From a bacterium (lineage in GTDB: Bacteria > Armatimonadota > Zipacnadia > Zipacnadales > Zipacnadaceae): a stretch of 57,109 bases of DNA. Below, piece after piece: positions 36,023 through 44,413 of this stretch. Both the position numbers and the translations under genes were made by a program. The notes beneath the pieces were generated by a model. It had not been told where the DNA came from. It saw only the letters and a list, made by a program, of their open reading frames with translations, and did not search any database. The stretch covers positions 1-57,109 of the forward strand of contig JAUWYY010000016.1 of the NCBI GenBank assembly GCA_030615605.1. The letters run 5' to 3'. Position 1 is the first letter of the stretch; every line of letters begins with the position of its first letter.

Positions 36023-36091
36023 CTAGCGCCGCCGCCTGCTGCTGCACCACAACGCAAATATCAGCCAGGCCAACACAAAAAACACGCCCAT
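36023..36091 (-). CDS. Tiny single-TM peptide, remnant copy
   Basis: 22 residues, MGVFFVLAWLIFALW then Cys-Ser-Ser and four Arg. It is the counterpart of the 35-residue peptide at 36821-36928 and lies in the gap between the methyltransferase and the two-TM protein. There is no ribosome-binding site and the N-terminal part of the longer copy is lost, so it is probably a decayed duplicate. Confidence 0.25.
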   Translation of the reverse strand: MGVFFVLAWLIFALWCSSRRRR

Positions 36092-36100
36092 CACGTAGGC
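36031..36100 (-). repeat. 70-bp repeat, copy 1
   Basis: Matches 36835-36904 with 65 of 70 bases. It encodes the TM part of the tiny peptide. It lies directly after the methyltransferase stop. Confidence 0.85.
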
Positions 36101-36102
36101 AT

Positions 36103-36762
36103 CTAGCCGTCACTGTCTGCCTGCTGGTATCTTCGGGCTATCAGCCTGTTGACAGCGTGTTTATGGGGGACGCCACTGGACATACAGTCGAAGATCTCTT
36201 CGGTCGAGTAGATAATCTCCCAGTCCCAGTAGTAGCCCATCAGCTCCCCCGATTGCCAATACCTCCACCCAGCCGGACGTTCCCTAACGTCTGGGTCGGG
36301 CGCTTTCCCAATGAACGGCTTCTTCACGAACACGGAGAGAACATTAACCCCGCTCGCCGACGTTGCCTCCTTGTAACGTTCCAAGCACTCAACTCTCGCT
36401 TCTATCGGCACGTTGTGCAATGTGCCCCCGGAGAAGATGACGTCGTATTTGCCTTCAGGCTCGTATTCGGTCAGATCAGCGTGAACTGTCTTGATGACAA
36501 CTCCGGCCTCCTCCGCATATCTCTGCGTTTTCTCGAGTCCTGGTGCCGACGTATCCACTCCAGTTACCTCAAAGCCATGCTTCGCGAAGTAGATTGCGTT
36601 TCGCCCCTCGCCACAGCCGAGATCGAGCAACCGAGGCCCAGAGTCCAGCCGCGAGGCAAAGAGCTCTATTACTCGGTCACACATCGCCGAGGGTTGCTTG
36701 CCCCAGTAGAACTCCGGCCGGGCATATACTTCGTCGTAGTCGGTAGGATTTGACTTGTTCAC
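36103..36762 (-). CDS. SAM-dependent methyltransferase (TehB/UbiE-like)
   Basis: 219 residues, class I fold. SAM-binding motif I is LLDLGCGEGRNAIYFAKHGF, followed by VTGVDTSAPGLEK (acidic residue at the end of strand 2), HADLTEY and DVIFSGGTLHNVP. It resembles TehB-type small-molecule methyltransferases. The target is unknown. GTG start after AGGAGGTAGACA. It belongs to the accessory block between gyrB and gyrA. Confidence 0.85.
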   Translation of the reverse strand: MNKSNPTDYDEVYARPEFYWGKQPSAMCDRVIELFASRLDSGPRLLDLGCGEGRNAIYFAKHGFEVTGVDTSAPGLEKTQRYAEEAGVVIKTVHADLTEYEPEGKYDVIFSGGTLHNVPIEARVECLERYKEATSASGVNVLSVFVKKPFIGKAPDPDVRERPAGWRYWQSGELMGYYWDWEIIYSTEEIFDCMSSGVPHKHAVNRLIARRYQQADSDG

Positions 36763-36820
36763 TGTCTACCTCCTGATGAATGGACCGATCAGCTTATCAG
36801 AAACAGCCGCCGGGGCCGGG

Positions 36821-36928
36821 CTACTCCCGCTCCCGCCGCCGGCTGCTGCACCACAACCCGAATATCAGCCACGCCAACACAAAAAACACGCCCACCACGT
36901 AGGCCCACGAACCCAGCCCCCAAACCAC
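36821..36928 (-). CDS. Small single-TM peptide (35 aa)
   Basis: GTG start at 36928 with AGGAGG 7 bases upstream. The peptide is almost one TM helix (AYVVGVFFVLAWLIFGLW) followed by CSSRRRERE, a positive tail that should stay in the cytoplasm. It starts 11 bases after the stop of the HTH gene, so it is likely co-transcribed. Much of its coding DNA is repeated at 36031-36100. Confidence 0.45.
   Translation of the reverse strand: MVWGLGSWAYVVGVFFVLAWLIFGLWCSSRRRERE
36835..36904 (-). repeat. 70-bp repeat, copy 2
   Basis: Same segment as 36031-36100, here inside the 35-residue peptide gene. The two copies are in direct orientation and bracket the methyltransferase gene. Confidence 0.85.
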
Positions 36929-36939
36929 GCAACTGCCTC

Positions 36940-37176
36940 CTATTGCTTTCGTTCTTTCTCCCGCTGGGCCCGGGCCTCTTTTACACGCTTGCGAAACTCG
37001 CGATATTCCGGCCCGGCGGGAGACCGTTTCGCGTCTACCCAACGGTGGAAGGTACCCCTGTCTATTCCCACCGCACGACAAACCGCTGAGACCGACTCGC
37101 CTATCCTCAGCATATTGCAGATCCTGGTCTGTAGCTTGTCCGTCAGTTTGCTGGGCCGGCCGCCTACATCAACCAT
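36940..37176 (-). CDS. HTH protein resembling phage terminase small-subunit N-terminus
   Basis: 78 residues. GRPSKLTDKLQTRICNMLRI followed by GESVSAVCRAVGIDRGTFHRW is a helix-turn-helix of the homeodomain-like type seen at the start of small terminase subunits and in some transposon or phage regulators. The rest is a charged helix (REFRKRVKEARAQREKERK). It could bind DNA as a regulator of the accessory block or be a phage relic. GGAGGGAG lies 6 bases before the ATG. Confidence 0.7.
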   Translation of the reverse strand: MVDVGGRPSKLTDKLQTRICNMLRIGESVSAVCRAVGIDRGTFHRWVDAKRSPAGPEYREFRKRVKEARAQREKERKQ

Positions 37177-37271
37177 TTTCTACTCCCTCCATCTCTCAAT
37201 ACATCCGACTTGGGTAGTGCGCTATTCGTCTGCCGCCGCTATCATCGGCACATACGGAGCTGTCGAGCGCG

Positions 37272-37472
37272 CTATGCCCGCCGGCTGCCGTACCACAGTA
37301 GCACCATGACCACCAGCAGTACGCACCCGGCGCCCAGCCCGTAACCATAGACGCCGAGGTCCTCCACCCAGTCAGCGACGTCCCAAAACAGGTCTACAGC
37401 CTCGTCGCCCAGCAAGGTCAACTGTTTCGCCAACCAGTCCAGGATCCGCGCTCCTCTATCTCGTATCATCAT
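37272..37472 (-). CDS. Small single-TM protein, unknown
   Basis: 66 residues. An amphipathic N-terminal helix (LDWLAKQLTLLGDEAVDLFW) and one TM helix near the C-terminus (LGAGCVLLVVMVLLWYG) with SRRA tail. The start ATG overlaps the stop of the glycosyltransferase gene (ATGA), so it is translated with it. Unknown role, perhaps an anchor or partner for that enzyme. Confidence 0.5.
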   Translation of the reverse strand: MMIRDRGARILDWLAKQLTLLGDEAVDLFWDVADWVEDLGVYGYGLGAGCVLLVVMVLLWYGSRRA

Positions 37473-38317
37473 TTCACCATCCTATGTGCCAGCAGCCGGT
37501 CGAGTCCCACAATTCTCAGTATTGCATTGAGCAAGAACCGCACCGCAATGCCCAGGTAGACCAGCCCGTTGATCAGGAACAGCCGCCGCGGGGCATAGTG
37601 CTTGCGGTACATCAGCAGCATGCCCCGGTGGTAGTCCCGCAGTTGCGCCAGACTCAGCCGACCCATGGTCTGCCCGCCTCTGTGGGTGGCCTCCGCGTAG
37701 GCGACCAGCCATACCTGCCAGCCGGCCTCCCCGATTCGCCAGTTCAAATCAAGGTCGGAGAAGTTTATAGGGAATGACTCGTCCAACCCACCGACCTGCT
37801 CCCGGCACTCACGGCGCATCACATAGGCGGTGGTGCCCAGGGATGGCACCGCCTGCGTCTGGCTGTAGTCTATGTCCGTCGCATAGTAGCGGCCCGTCCA
37901 GGGATTGGCCGGCCACAGCCGGTGCAGATAGAGCGACTGGGCCAGCGCTGCCGCCAGAGTAGGAAATCGCCGCACACAGGGCTGGACGGTGCCGTCGGGA
38001 TTGAGCAGCTTCGGGCTGGCGGCTCCGGCCTGCTCGTGCCGGTCCAGAAACTCCACCACCCGATCCAGCGCCCCCTCGGCCAGCACCACATCGTCGTTGA
38101 GCAGCATGATGTAGCGTCCATCGGCGGCGGCGATGCCCTGATTATTGGTCACCGGATAGCTTTGCCTGGCGGTATTATTGACAAGGTGCACATCGGGAAA
38201 CTGCCGCGCGACTTTGGCCGCGATATCGTCCTGCGAGCAGTCGTCCACGCAGATGACCTGGAGCCTCCCGTGGCGGAAGCTGCGGTAGACCGACTCTATA
38301 CAGGGGCGCAGGTCCAC
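37469..38317 (-). CDS. Family 2 glycosyltransferase with a disturbed 5' end
   Basis: 282 residues from the GTG at 38317. Family features: VICVDDCSQDDIA, YPVTNNQGI, MLLNDDVVLAEGAL (DxD-like) and INFSDLDLNWRIGEAGWQVW, then a C-terminal hydrophobic segment. The expected first strand (LSVIIVTADNWVDLRPC) lies in frame just upstream of this GTG, up to an in-frame TAG at 38381-38383; four codons before that TAG is an ATG (38395). So the gene either starts at a non-standard codon (CTG at 38377 is possible) or has suffered a nonsense change. Probably makes surface polysaccharide when intact. Confidence 0.75.
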   Translation of the reverse strand: MDLRPCIESVYRSFRHGRLQVICVDDCSQDDIAAKVARQFPDVHLVNNTARQSYPVTNNQGIAAADGRYIMLLNDDVVLAEGALDRVVEFLDRHEQAGAASPKLLNPDGTVQPCVRRFPTLAAALAQSLYLHRLWPANPWTGRYYATDIDYSQTQAVPSLGTTAYVMRRECREQVGGLDESFPINFSDLDLNWRIGEAGWQVWLVAYAEATHRGGQTMGRLSLAQLRDYHRGMLLMYRKHYAPRRLFLINGLVYLGIAVRFLLNAILRIVGLDRLLAHRMVK

Positions 38318-38498
38318 CCAGTTGTCGGCGGTGACGATGATTACCGAAAGATCGGGCCGCAGATCTGCTGTATCCAGTTCCTAGCACACCCCCATATACA
38401 AGCCAACCAAATTGCGTTCAACACCCTCAGTCGTCGGCGCACTGCCGTTGCACCTGCCGTTTAGCCTGTCGTTACCCCTGTCGTTCCACCTGCCGTCA

Positions 38499-40457
38499 TC
38501 ATGCCCACAGATCAATATTCTGGGTAGTGCGGGCGTGGTCGGCGATGTAGTTACGGCGCGGCTCGACCTGGTCGCCCATGAGGATAGAAATGATGCGGTC
38601 GGCCTGCTCGGCTTCTTCCAGGGTTACCTGGCGCAGCACGCGCTTTTCCGGGGACATCGTGGTCTCCGCCAGGTCAGCGGCATCCATCTCAGCCAGGCCT
38701 TTGAAGCGATATACAGTGGTACGCCGCCGCCCGGTCTCTTTCTGCACCCGCTCCAGATCTTTGTCATCCAGGGCATAGTAGGTATCGCGCCCTGCCTTAA
38801 TACGGTAAAGCGGTGGCTGGGCGACATACAGGTGCCCCTCTCGAATCAACGGCTCCATGTAGCGGAAGAAGAAGGTCAAAATGAGCGTGCGGATGTGCGA
38901 GCCGTCCACGTCAGCGTCGGCCATGATGATTACGCGGTGGTAGCGCAGCTTGGTGAGGTCAAATTGGCTGCTGGCCTCCTGCTCACCATTCTCCGCCTCG
39001 TCGCCGTTCTGATGGTTGCTGATGCCGGCGCCCAGTGCGGTGATCATCGCCCGTATTTCATTGTTGTCGAGGATCTTGTCCAGTCGGTTCTTCTCCACGT
39101 TGATGATCACCCCACGTAGGGGCAGGATAGCCTGATAGCGGCTGTCGCGGGCCTGCTTGGCGTTGCCACCGGCCGAGTCGCCCTCCACGATGAACAGTTC
39201 GCATTCTTCGGGATTGCGGCTGGAACAGTCGGCCAGCTTCCCGGGCATACCTGCTGAGGAAAAAGCGCTCTTGCGGGTGGCGTCGGCAGCCCGCCGAGCG
39301 GCGTCGTGAGCGCGGGCCGCGTCAATAGCTTTCCTGATGATGCGGTTGGCGACAGAGGGATGCTCCTCCAGGTAGGTACCCAACTTATCGTAAACCACTG
39401 ACGAGATCAGCCCCTCCACCTCGGTATTTCCCAGCTTCGTCTTGGTCTGGCCCTCGAACTGGGGATTAAGCAGCTTCACCGAGATGATCGCGGTCATCCC
39501 CTCGCGGACTTCGTCACCGCTGAAGTTGCGCTCCTTTTCTTTGCGCAGTCCGGTGTTGAAGGCGTAGTTGTTGGCCACCCGGGTTACCGCTGTCTTGAAC
39601 CCCGACATATGGGTGCCGCCTTCAGTGGTGTGAATGGAATTGGCATAGGAGACGAGATTGTTGTAGACGCTGTCGGTGTACTGGATCGCCACCTCCGACT
39701 CGACGCCGTCTTCTGCAGTGACGAAATGGATCGGCTTGTGGAGGGTATTCTTGCCCTCGTTGAGGTACTCGACGTACGCGGAGATGCCGCCTTTGTGGAA
39801 GAAGACCTCTTCGCGCTGCTGTCCCTCGCGCTCGTCACGGAGAGTTATGTGCACCCCGCCCGCCAGAAACGACAGCTCCAGGAGACGCTTGGCGATCCTG
39901 TCAAAGTCGAAAACGGTCTCCTCAAAGACCTCGGGGTCGGGCTTGAAGGTTATGCGGGTGCCGTGCTTCCTGGATTTGGCGATTTTTTTCATCTTGCCAG
40001 CCGGCAGGCCGCGTTCGTAGCGCTGGAAGTACTTGTGGCCGTCCCGGCAGACCTCAGCCTCCAGCCACTCAGACAGCGCGTTAGTACACGAAACACCAAC
40101 GCCGTGCAAGCCGCCGGAGACCTTGTAGTGGCCGTCTTCGCCGAACTTGCCACCCGCGTGCAGGATGGTCATTACCACTTCCAGTGCTGGGCGCTTCTCC
40201 TCGGGATGCATGTCGACCGGAATACCCGGGCCATTGTCCGCGACTTCGATAATGTCGCCGGGATGGATAATCAGCTCGATCTTATCGCATTCCTCGGCGA
40301 AGACCTCATCAATGGCATTGTCAATGACCTCGGTGACAATATGATGCAGGCCCCGGGTGCCGGTGTCGCCTACATACATAGCAGGATGTCGGCGCACAGC
40401 ATCCAGGCCCTTGAGTACCTTGATTTGTTTGGCGGTGTAGCTGTTCTTCCTGGCCAT
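38499..40457 (-). CDS. gyrB: DNA gyrase subunit B
   Basis: ATPase subunit of gyrase. 652 residues. GHKL ATPase: EVIDNAIDEVFA, ADNGPGIPVDMHP and GGLHGVGVSCTNALSEWLE. Transducer about 220-390. Toprim: ELFIVEGDSAGGNAKQARD and IIMADADVDGSHIRTLILTF. The C-terminus has MGDQVEPRRNYI. The short linker segment NHQNGDEAENGEQEASSQ in the Toprim region is a family-variable loop. AGGGAG lies about 10 bases before the ATG; promoter at 40724-40752. Confidence 0.97.
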   Translation of the reverse strand: MARKNSYTAKQIKVLKGLDAVRRHPAMYVGDTGTRGLHHIVTEVIDNAIDEVFAEECDKIELIIHPGDIIEVADNGPGIPVDMHPEEKRPALEVVMTILHAGGKFGEDGHYKVSGGLHGVGVSCTNALSEWLEAEVCRDGHKYFQRYERGLPAGKMKKIAKSRKHGTRITFKPDPEVFEETVFDFDRIAKRLLELSFLAGGVHITLRDEREGQQREEVFFHKGGISAYVEYLNEGKNTLHKPIHFVTAEDGVESEVAIQYTDSVYNNLVSYANSIHTTEGGTHMSGFKTAVTRVANNYAFNTGLRKEKERNFSGDEVREGMTAIISVKLLNPQFEGQTKTKLGNTEVEGLISSVVYDKLGTYLEEHPSVANRIIRKAIDAARAHDAARRAADATRKSAFSSAGMPGKLADCSSRNPEECELFIVEGDSAGGNAKQARDSRYQAILPLRGVIINVEKNRLDKILDNNEIRAMITALGAGISNHQNGDEAENGEQEASSQFDLTKLRYHRVIIMADADVDGSHIRTLILTFFFRYMEPLIREGHLYVAQPPLYRIKAGRDTYYALDDKDLERVQKETGRRRTTVYRFKGLAEMDAADLAETTMSPEKRVLRQVTLEEAEQADRIISILMGDQVEPRRNYIADHARTTQNIDLWA

Positions 40458-40609
40458 AAATTGTTGCTCCCTGCGAAGAGTGTACTATTGTGCTGCGACC
40501 TATATTGCGAGTGTTGCGCCCGCCGTGGTAGGACAGGAAAAGCCCCTTATATTGGCCTACGGAGAGGAGCGATCAAGCAGACGGCGGGCCTGGTCGAATT
40601 ACTGCCAGA

Positions 40610-40636
40610 CGGAGTTTTGCCGGGCGAAAAACTCCG
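40610..40636 (-). promoter_or_regulatory. Stem-loop in the gyrB leader
   Basis: A perfect 9-bp inverted repeat (CGGAGTTTT / AAAACTCCG) with a 9-base loop lies about 150 bases before gyrB inside the predicted leader RNA. It has no T-run after it on the minus strand, so it is a structural element or protein-binding site rather than a plain terminator. Confidence 0.45.
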
Positions 40637-40723
40637 GCCATAAAGCGGTGCTACATGCGCAACTGCACACTGCTGCCGGACCGTTGGGCACCACTCCATT
40701 CTCACCCCACTACAAGTGCCTGA

Positions 40724-40752
40724 ATTATAGCATAAATGGCGCATTTCGTCAA
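40724..40752 (-). promoter_or_regulatory. Sigma-70 promoter of gyrB
   Basis: On the minus strand TTGACG (5 of 6) and TATAAT (perfect) are 17 bp apart. A start near 40717 implies an unusually long leader of about 260 bases. The remaining 289 bases to 41041 hold no gene that I can support. Confidence 0.82.
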
Positions 40753-41041
40753 GTAAAACAGGCCATATAGATGACCCCAAAAGAAACCGAAATCAGGGGG
40801 AGATTGTCTAGGATTTGACCCGGAAAGTTGCACATAAGAGTCACAGTTGCCCCTATCTTGCAGAACCCGATTGATGACAATTCACTTTTCAATCAACCGA
40901 CCTCATGCGCAGACGGCCGAAAGCGTAGTTTTCGAGCAGTTCAGTGGGGGAAATAGCTACTTGCAGTGTGGCCCCCGAATCTGCAATTCACCAGACCCAA
41001 ACAGGGCAGCGCAGAGCGCTAGATGCGCGCAGGTGCCGCGG

Positions 41042-42346
41042 TCAACCAGCAGCGTCCGCCACACGAGCGGCGCACTGTGTGGCGCGGGCGATGACCTGGG
41101 CTTCGTCTACCGTGAGTATCTCGCCATCGTTCATAACAATCTGGCCCTCAACGATGGTGGTCTTGACGTCGGATCCGTGTGCCGCGTAGATGAGGTGCGA
41201 GACAGGATCTCGGGGTGGTTGCAAGTGGGGGCTGCTCATATCAACCAGTATGATGTCAGCGCGCTTGCCCGCCTCCAGCGTGCCAATGATGTCGCCCAGG
41301 CCCAGCGCCTGGGCGGAGAGCCGCGTAGCCATGGCCAGAGCAGTACCGGCGGGGAGGGTAGTGGGATCACCGGAATGTACTTTGTGAAGCAGTGCCGCCA
41401 GGTGAGCTTCTTCGAGCATATCGAGGTTGTTATTTGAGGCACAGCCGTCAGTCCCCAGGCCGACCAGCGCCCCGGCTTCCAGCAATTCAGGGACTGGCGC
41501 AAAGCCGCTGGCCAGCTTCATATTGCTGGTCGGGCAGTGGGCGATGCCCACCTGCTTTTCAGCCAGCAGAGCGATGTCAGCCGCGCTGAGGTGAACACAG
41601 TGAGCGGCCAGCATAGGAATATCCAGCAGGCCCAGCGTGCTCAGGTGCTCGACGGGGCTTTCGCCATGCTCGTCGTAGCTGTCCTGCACTTCGGAAGCCG
41701 TCTCGCAAAGGTGGATGTGGATTGGGACGCCAGTGTCGGCTGCCCCCTCCCCTACCTTAAGCAGCATCTCATCGGGGCAGGTGTAGAGGGCATGCGGGGC
41801 CAGCATCGGATGAATACGGGGATGACACTGCTGCTGCAACTGGCTGACAAAGGCAATCGCTTCTTCCAGCAACTGTTCGGCATTCGGTAAGAAGCCCAGC
41901 AGCACACCGGACGGACAGATCCGCATGCCGCTGTCTATGGCTGCTCGCACAGCCTGCTCGGGCATATGGTACATATCGCTGAAGCAGGTCACCCCGAAGC
42001 GCAGCATCTCGCAGGCGCCCAGCAAGCTGCCCCAGTAGACATCTTCGGGGCGCAGGCGGCTCTCAGCCGGCCAGATCCAATCCTCCAGCCACTCCTGCAA
42101 CATCATATCGTCAGCATAGCCACGGAATAGCGTCATAGCCAGGTGAGTATGGGCATTGACCAGACCGGGCAACACCACACAGTCACTGGCGTCAATAACT
42201 TGCTCATTGCCGGGCTCGGGAGCCTGATCTGCCGGGCCCACGTAGGTGATCAGGCCACCCTGGCTGCAGACCACTCCGTCGGCAATAGGCTCGCAACCCG
42301 GAGCCATCGTCAGCACGGTCCCGTTGACAATACGCAAATCGGCCAC
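41042..42346 (-). CDS. Amidohydrolase: MTA/SAH deaminase type
   Basis: 434 residues, metal-dependent amidohydrolase barrel. Ligands: H-x-H in VNAHTHLAMTLFRG, His of IHIHLCETASEV, His of AAHCVHL and Asp of GLGTDGCASNNNLDML. The segment pattern is that of 5'-methylthioadenosine/S-adenosylhomocysteine deaminases (MtaD), which turn these adenosine thioethers into inosine forms in SAM recycling; other aminohydrolases (guanine, chlorohydrolase family) are close. GTG start, 18 bases after the stop of the MBL hydrolase gene. Confidence 0.9.
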   Translation of the reverse strand: MADLRIVNGTVLTMAPGCEPIADGVVCSQGGLITYVGPADQAPEPGNEQVIDASDCVVLPGLVNAHTHLAMTLFRGYADDMMLQEWLEDWIWPAESRLRPEDVYWGSLLGACEMLRFGVTCFSDMYHMPEQAVRAAIDSGMRICPSGVLLGFLPNAEQLLEEAIAFVSQLQQQCHPRIHPMLAPHALYTCPDEMLLKVGEGAADTGVPIHIHLCETASEVQDSYDEHGESPVEHLSTLGLLDIPMLAAHCVHLSAADIALLAEKQVGIAHCPTSNMKLASGFAPVPELLEAGALVGLGTDGCASNNNLDMLEEAHLAALLHKVHSGDPTTLPAGTALAMATRLSAQALGLGDIIGTLEAGKRADIILVDMSSPHLQPPRDPVSHLIYAAHGSDVKTTIVEGQIVMNDGEILTVDEAQVIARATQCAARVADAAG

Positions 42347-42364
42347 AGCAGTGCTCGCCTCGAT

Positions 42365-42988
42365 TCAGCTCAACTCGACCAGCCACGGATTGGTGGCTAT
42401 CTCTTCGGTCAGAGTCGATTGCGGGCCATGTCCGGGGTAAAGAACAGTATCTTCTGGAAACTCTTCAACTACGCGTCGCAAGGACGCCTGCATTTGCGAC
42501 TCATTTCCCCCAGGCAAGTCGGTACGACCGATGCTGCCGACGAATATCAGATCTCCAGTGAACAGGACCTCTTGTTTGTCCAATGCCAAACAAACGCTGC
42601 CGGGGGAATGCCCGGGAGTATGCACAACCCGAAGTTTGAGCTTACCAACATCTATTTCGTCGCCCTCTTTGTACTCAGTAAGCTCCGGTAGCTGTACTTC
42701 CCCCAGCTCCGGCAGCGCATAGCGGGAAAGCATAGCAACTTCATCAGGATGCATGTAGATCCTGGCTGTCGATATGCGCTGTAACACGGTGTGGGCAGCC
42801 GCGACGTGATCGGGGTGGCCGTGCGTGCAGAAGATGGCGACAACTTCGACGTCCTGGGCAGTTAACTCGCGGGTAATCTGCTCGGCATCGCCGCCGGGAT
42901 CAATCACGCCGGCCTGGGCGGTTATCTCATCAATGAGTATGTAGCAGTTGCTTTGCAGCGGACCGACAATCAGGTGAACTATTCTCAT
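42365..42988 (-). CDS. MBL-fold hydrolase (glyoxalase II-like)
   Basis: 207 residues. The zinc motif THGHPDHVAA and further ligands (HTPGHSPGSV, FTGDLIF, LYPGHGPQSTL) are intact. It belongs to the short hydroxyacylglutathione-hydrolase-like group; in bacteria without glutathione such enzymes act on other thioesters or have unknown substrates. GGGAGGG precedes the ATG; the mtaD-like gene follows closely. Confidence 0.9.
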   Translation of the reverse strand: MRIVHLIVGPLQSNCYILIDEITAQAGVIDPGGDAEQITRELTAQDVEVVAIFCTHGHPDHVAAAHTVLQRISTARIYMHPDEVAMLSRYALPELGEVQLPELTEYKEGDEIDVGKLKLRVVHTPGHSPGSVCLALDKQEVLFTGDLIFVGSIGRTDLPGGNESQMQASLRRVVEEFPEDTVLYPGHGPQSTLTEEIATNPWLVELS

Positions 42989-43080
42989 CAGGCCCTCCCT
43001 ACTATTCAGTTACAGTGACGCGCCTCCGCTGCGAGACGGAGGCGCAACAAAATCGAGCCCGGGCTGGCCGGCAAGCTGTA

Positions 43081-43911
43081 TCAGACACCTATCACAGGGC
43101 TGGCCTCCACGGACAGGCGGCCGCAGCGCTGCTCAATTCGCCGGACGCAATCCCGGTCGTAAGCCCCCAATTTTCCTGCTTCGTCGTAGTGGACCTGAGC
43201 CTGCTCAGACTTGCCCATACGCTCCAGGTGCTCGCCCAGCAGGTAGTGATAAGCAGGATTGTCCGGATCGATCTGTACGGTACGCTCGAACATAGCAAGT
43301 GCCTTGTCGTACAACTGCTGGCGGACGTAGACGCTGGCCAGCCGCAGGTGATAAAAGTCATCGCACGGAGAACACCGCACCGCCGCCCCGTACTCAGAAG
43401 CAGCAGACGACCAGTTTCCCCGATAGAAGTAGACCTCGCCGAGCTTATAGTGATAGAAGCCGTCGTCGGGTGCCAGCTCTACCGCTTTACGTAGCGACTT
43501 CTGAGCCAGAACGGTCTTGCCCAAATTAAAGTAAAACCACGATAGGCGATAGTGATAGTAAGCGCGGTCAGGCTCACAGTCAACTGCCTGCTTGAGGGCC
43601 AGTCGCGCGGCCTTAAAGCGACCCTTGTACAGCAGAAAATCGCTGAGACCCAAATAAGAGCTAGCATGGCGCGGTGTCACCTTTAGCGCTCGTCGGTATG
43701 CCTTCAGAGCCCGCTGCTCGTGGCCGCTGGCCAGATATGCATCTCCGAGGCGAACGTGGCCCTCGGCGTTTCGGCCATCCAGGTCAATTGCCTGTTTGTA
43801 CTGCTCGATAGCCTCCTCAAAGTGCTGCCGCTCAGCGAGATGGTCCCCCACCGCTAAGCGGACCTTTGCCTGGCTCCTGGACGACTTGTTCTTCCGCTTG
43901 CTTCGGCTCAC
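43081..43911 (-). CDS. Soluble TPR protein
   Basis: 276 residues made of about six TPR units after a basic N-terminus (SRSKRKNKSSRSQ): HFEEAIEQYKQAIDLDGRNA, ALKAYRRALKVTPRHASSYL, LALKQAVDCEPDRAYYHYRL and so on. No signal or TM. A protein-interaction scaffold; partner unknown. GTG start. The basic tail might touch nucleic acid or the membrane. The next gene upstream, dtd, ends 40 bases before it. Confidence 0.8.
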   Translation of the reverse strand: MSRSKRKNKSSRSQAKVRLAVGDHLAERQHFEEAIEQYKQAIDLDGRNAEGHVRLGDAYLASGHEQRALKAYRRALKVTPRHASSYLGLSDFLLYKGRFKAARLALKQAVDCEPDRAYYHYRLSWFYFNLGKTVLAQKSLRKAVELAPDDGFYHYKLGEVYFYRGNWSSAASEYGAAVRCSPCDDFYHLRLASVYVRQQLYDKALAMFERTVQIDPDNPAYHYLLGEHLERMGKSEQAQVHYDEAGKLGAYDRDCVRRIEQRCGRLSVEASPVIGV

Positions 43912-43951
43912 GGCACACCACGCCTGCGCAATCGCAGCAATCTCCCTTCTG

Positions 43952-44401
43952 CTAGACTGACTCAGTGTCGATAATCAGTGTAACCGGCCCATCGTTGACG
44001 ATACTGACTTGCATTGACGCCCCAAACTCGCCCTGGGCGATCTCCACGCCCTGGCCGCCGAGGGCCTCCACGAATTCATCAAAGAGCTGCGCGGCGGTAT
44101 CCGGCTCAGCCGCAGCAGCAAAGCTGGGCCGCCGACCGCGGCTGACATCGCCGTACAGGGTAAAGTTCGGCACCACCAGTATTTTACCCTTAACCTGCCC
44201 TACCGACAAGTTCATCTTCCCCTCACTGTCATTGAATATACGCAGCCCCGCAATCTTGCGAGCCATCCAGCCGAGATCGTCGGGCCTGTCTGTTTCAGCA
44301 AAGCCAACCAGAGCGACAATGCCCCGTTCGATTCGGCCAATTGTCTCTTGTTCCACGACGACCTCGGCTTCTTTTACGCGCTGAATCACTGCGCGCATCA
44401 C
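43952..44401 (-). CDS. dtd: D-aminoacyl-tRNA deacylase
   Basis: 149 residues, the family length. Removes D-amino acids wrongly attached to tRNA. Landmarks: MRAVIQRVKEAEVVVE, the active-site patch LVVPNFTLYGDVSRGRRPSF (replacing the common SQFTL pair with NFTL, which occurs in some lineages) and the cross-subunit GPVTLIID in place of Gly-Pro-V-T-x-x-L/I. AGGAG lies 7 bases before the first of two ATG codons; the second gives the usual family start. Confidence 0.93.
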   Translation of the reverse strand: MMRAVIQRVKEAEVVVEQETIGRIERGIVALVGFAETDRPDDLGWMARKIAGLRIFNDSEGKMNLSVGQVKGKILVVPNFTLYGDVSRGRRPSFAAAAEPDTAAQLFDEFVEALGGQGVEIAQGEFGASMQVSIVNDGPVTLIIDTESV

Positions 44402-44413
44402 TAATCTCCTGGA

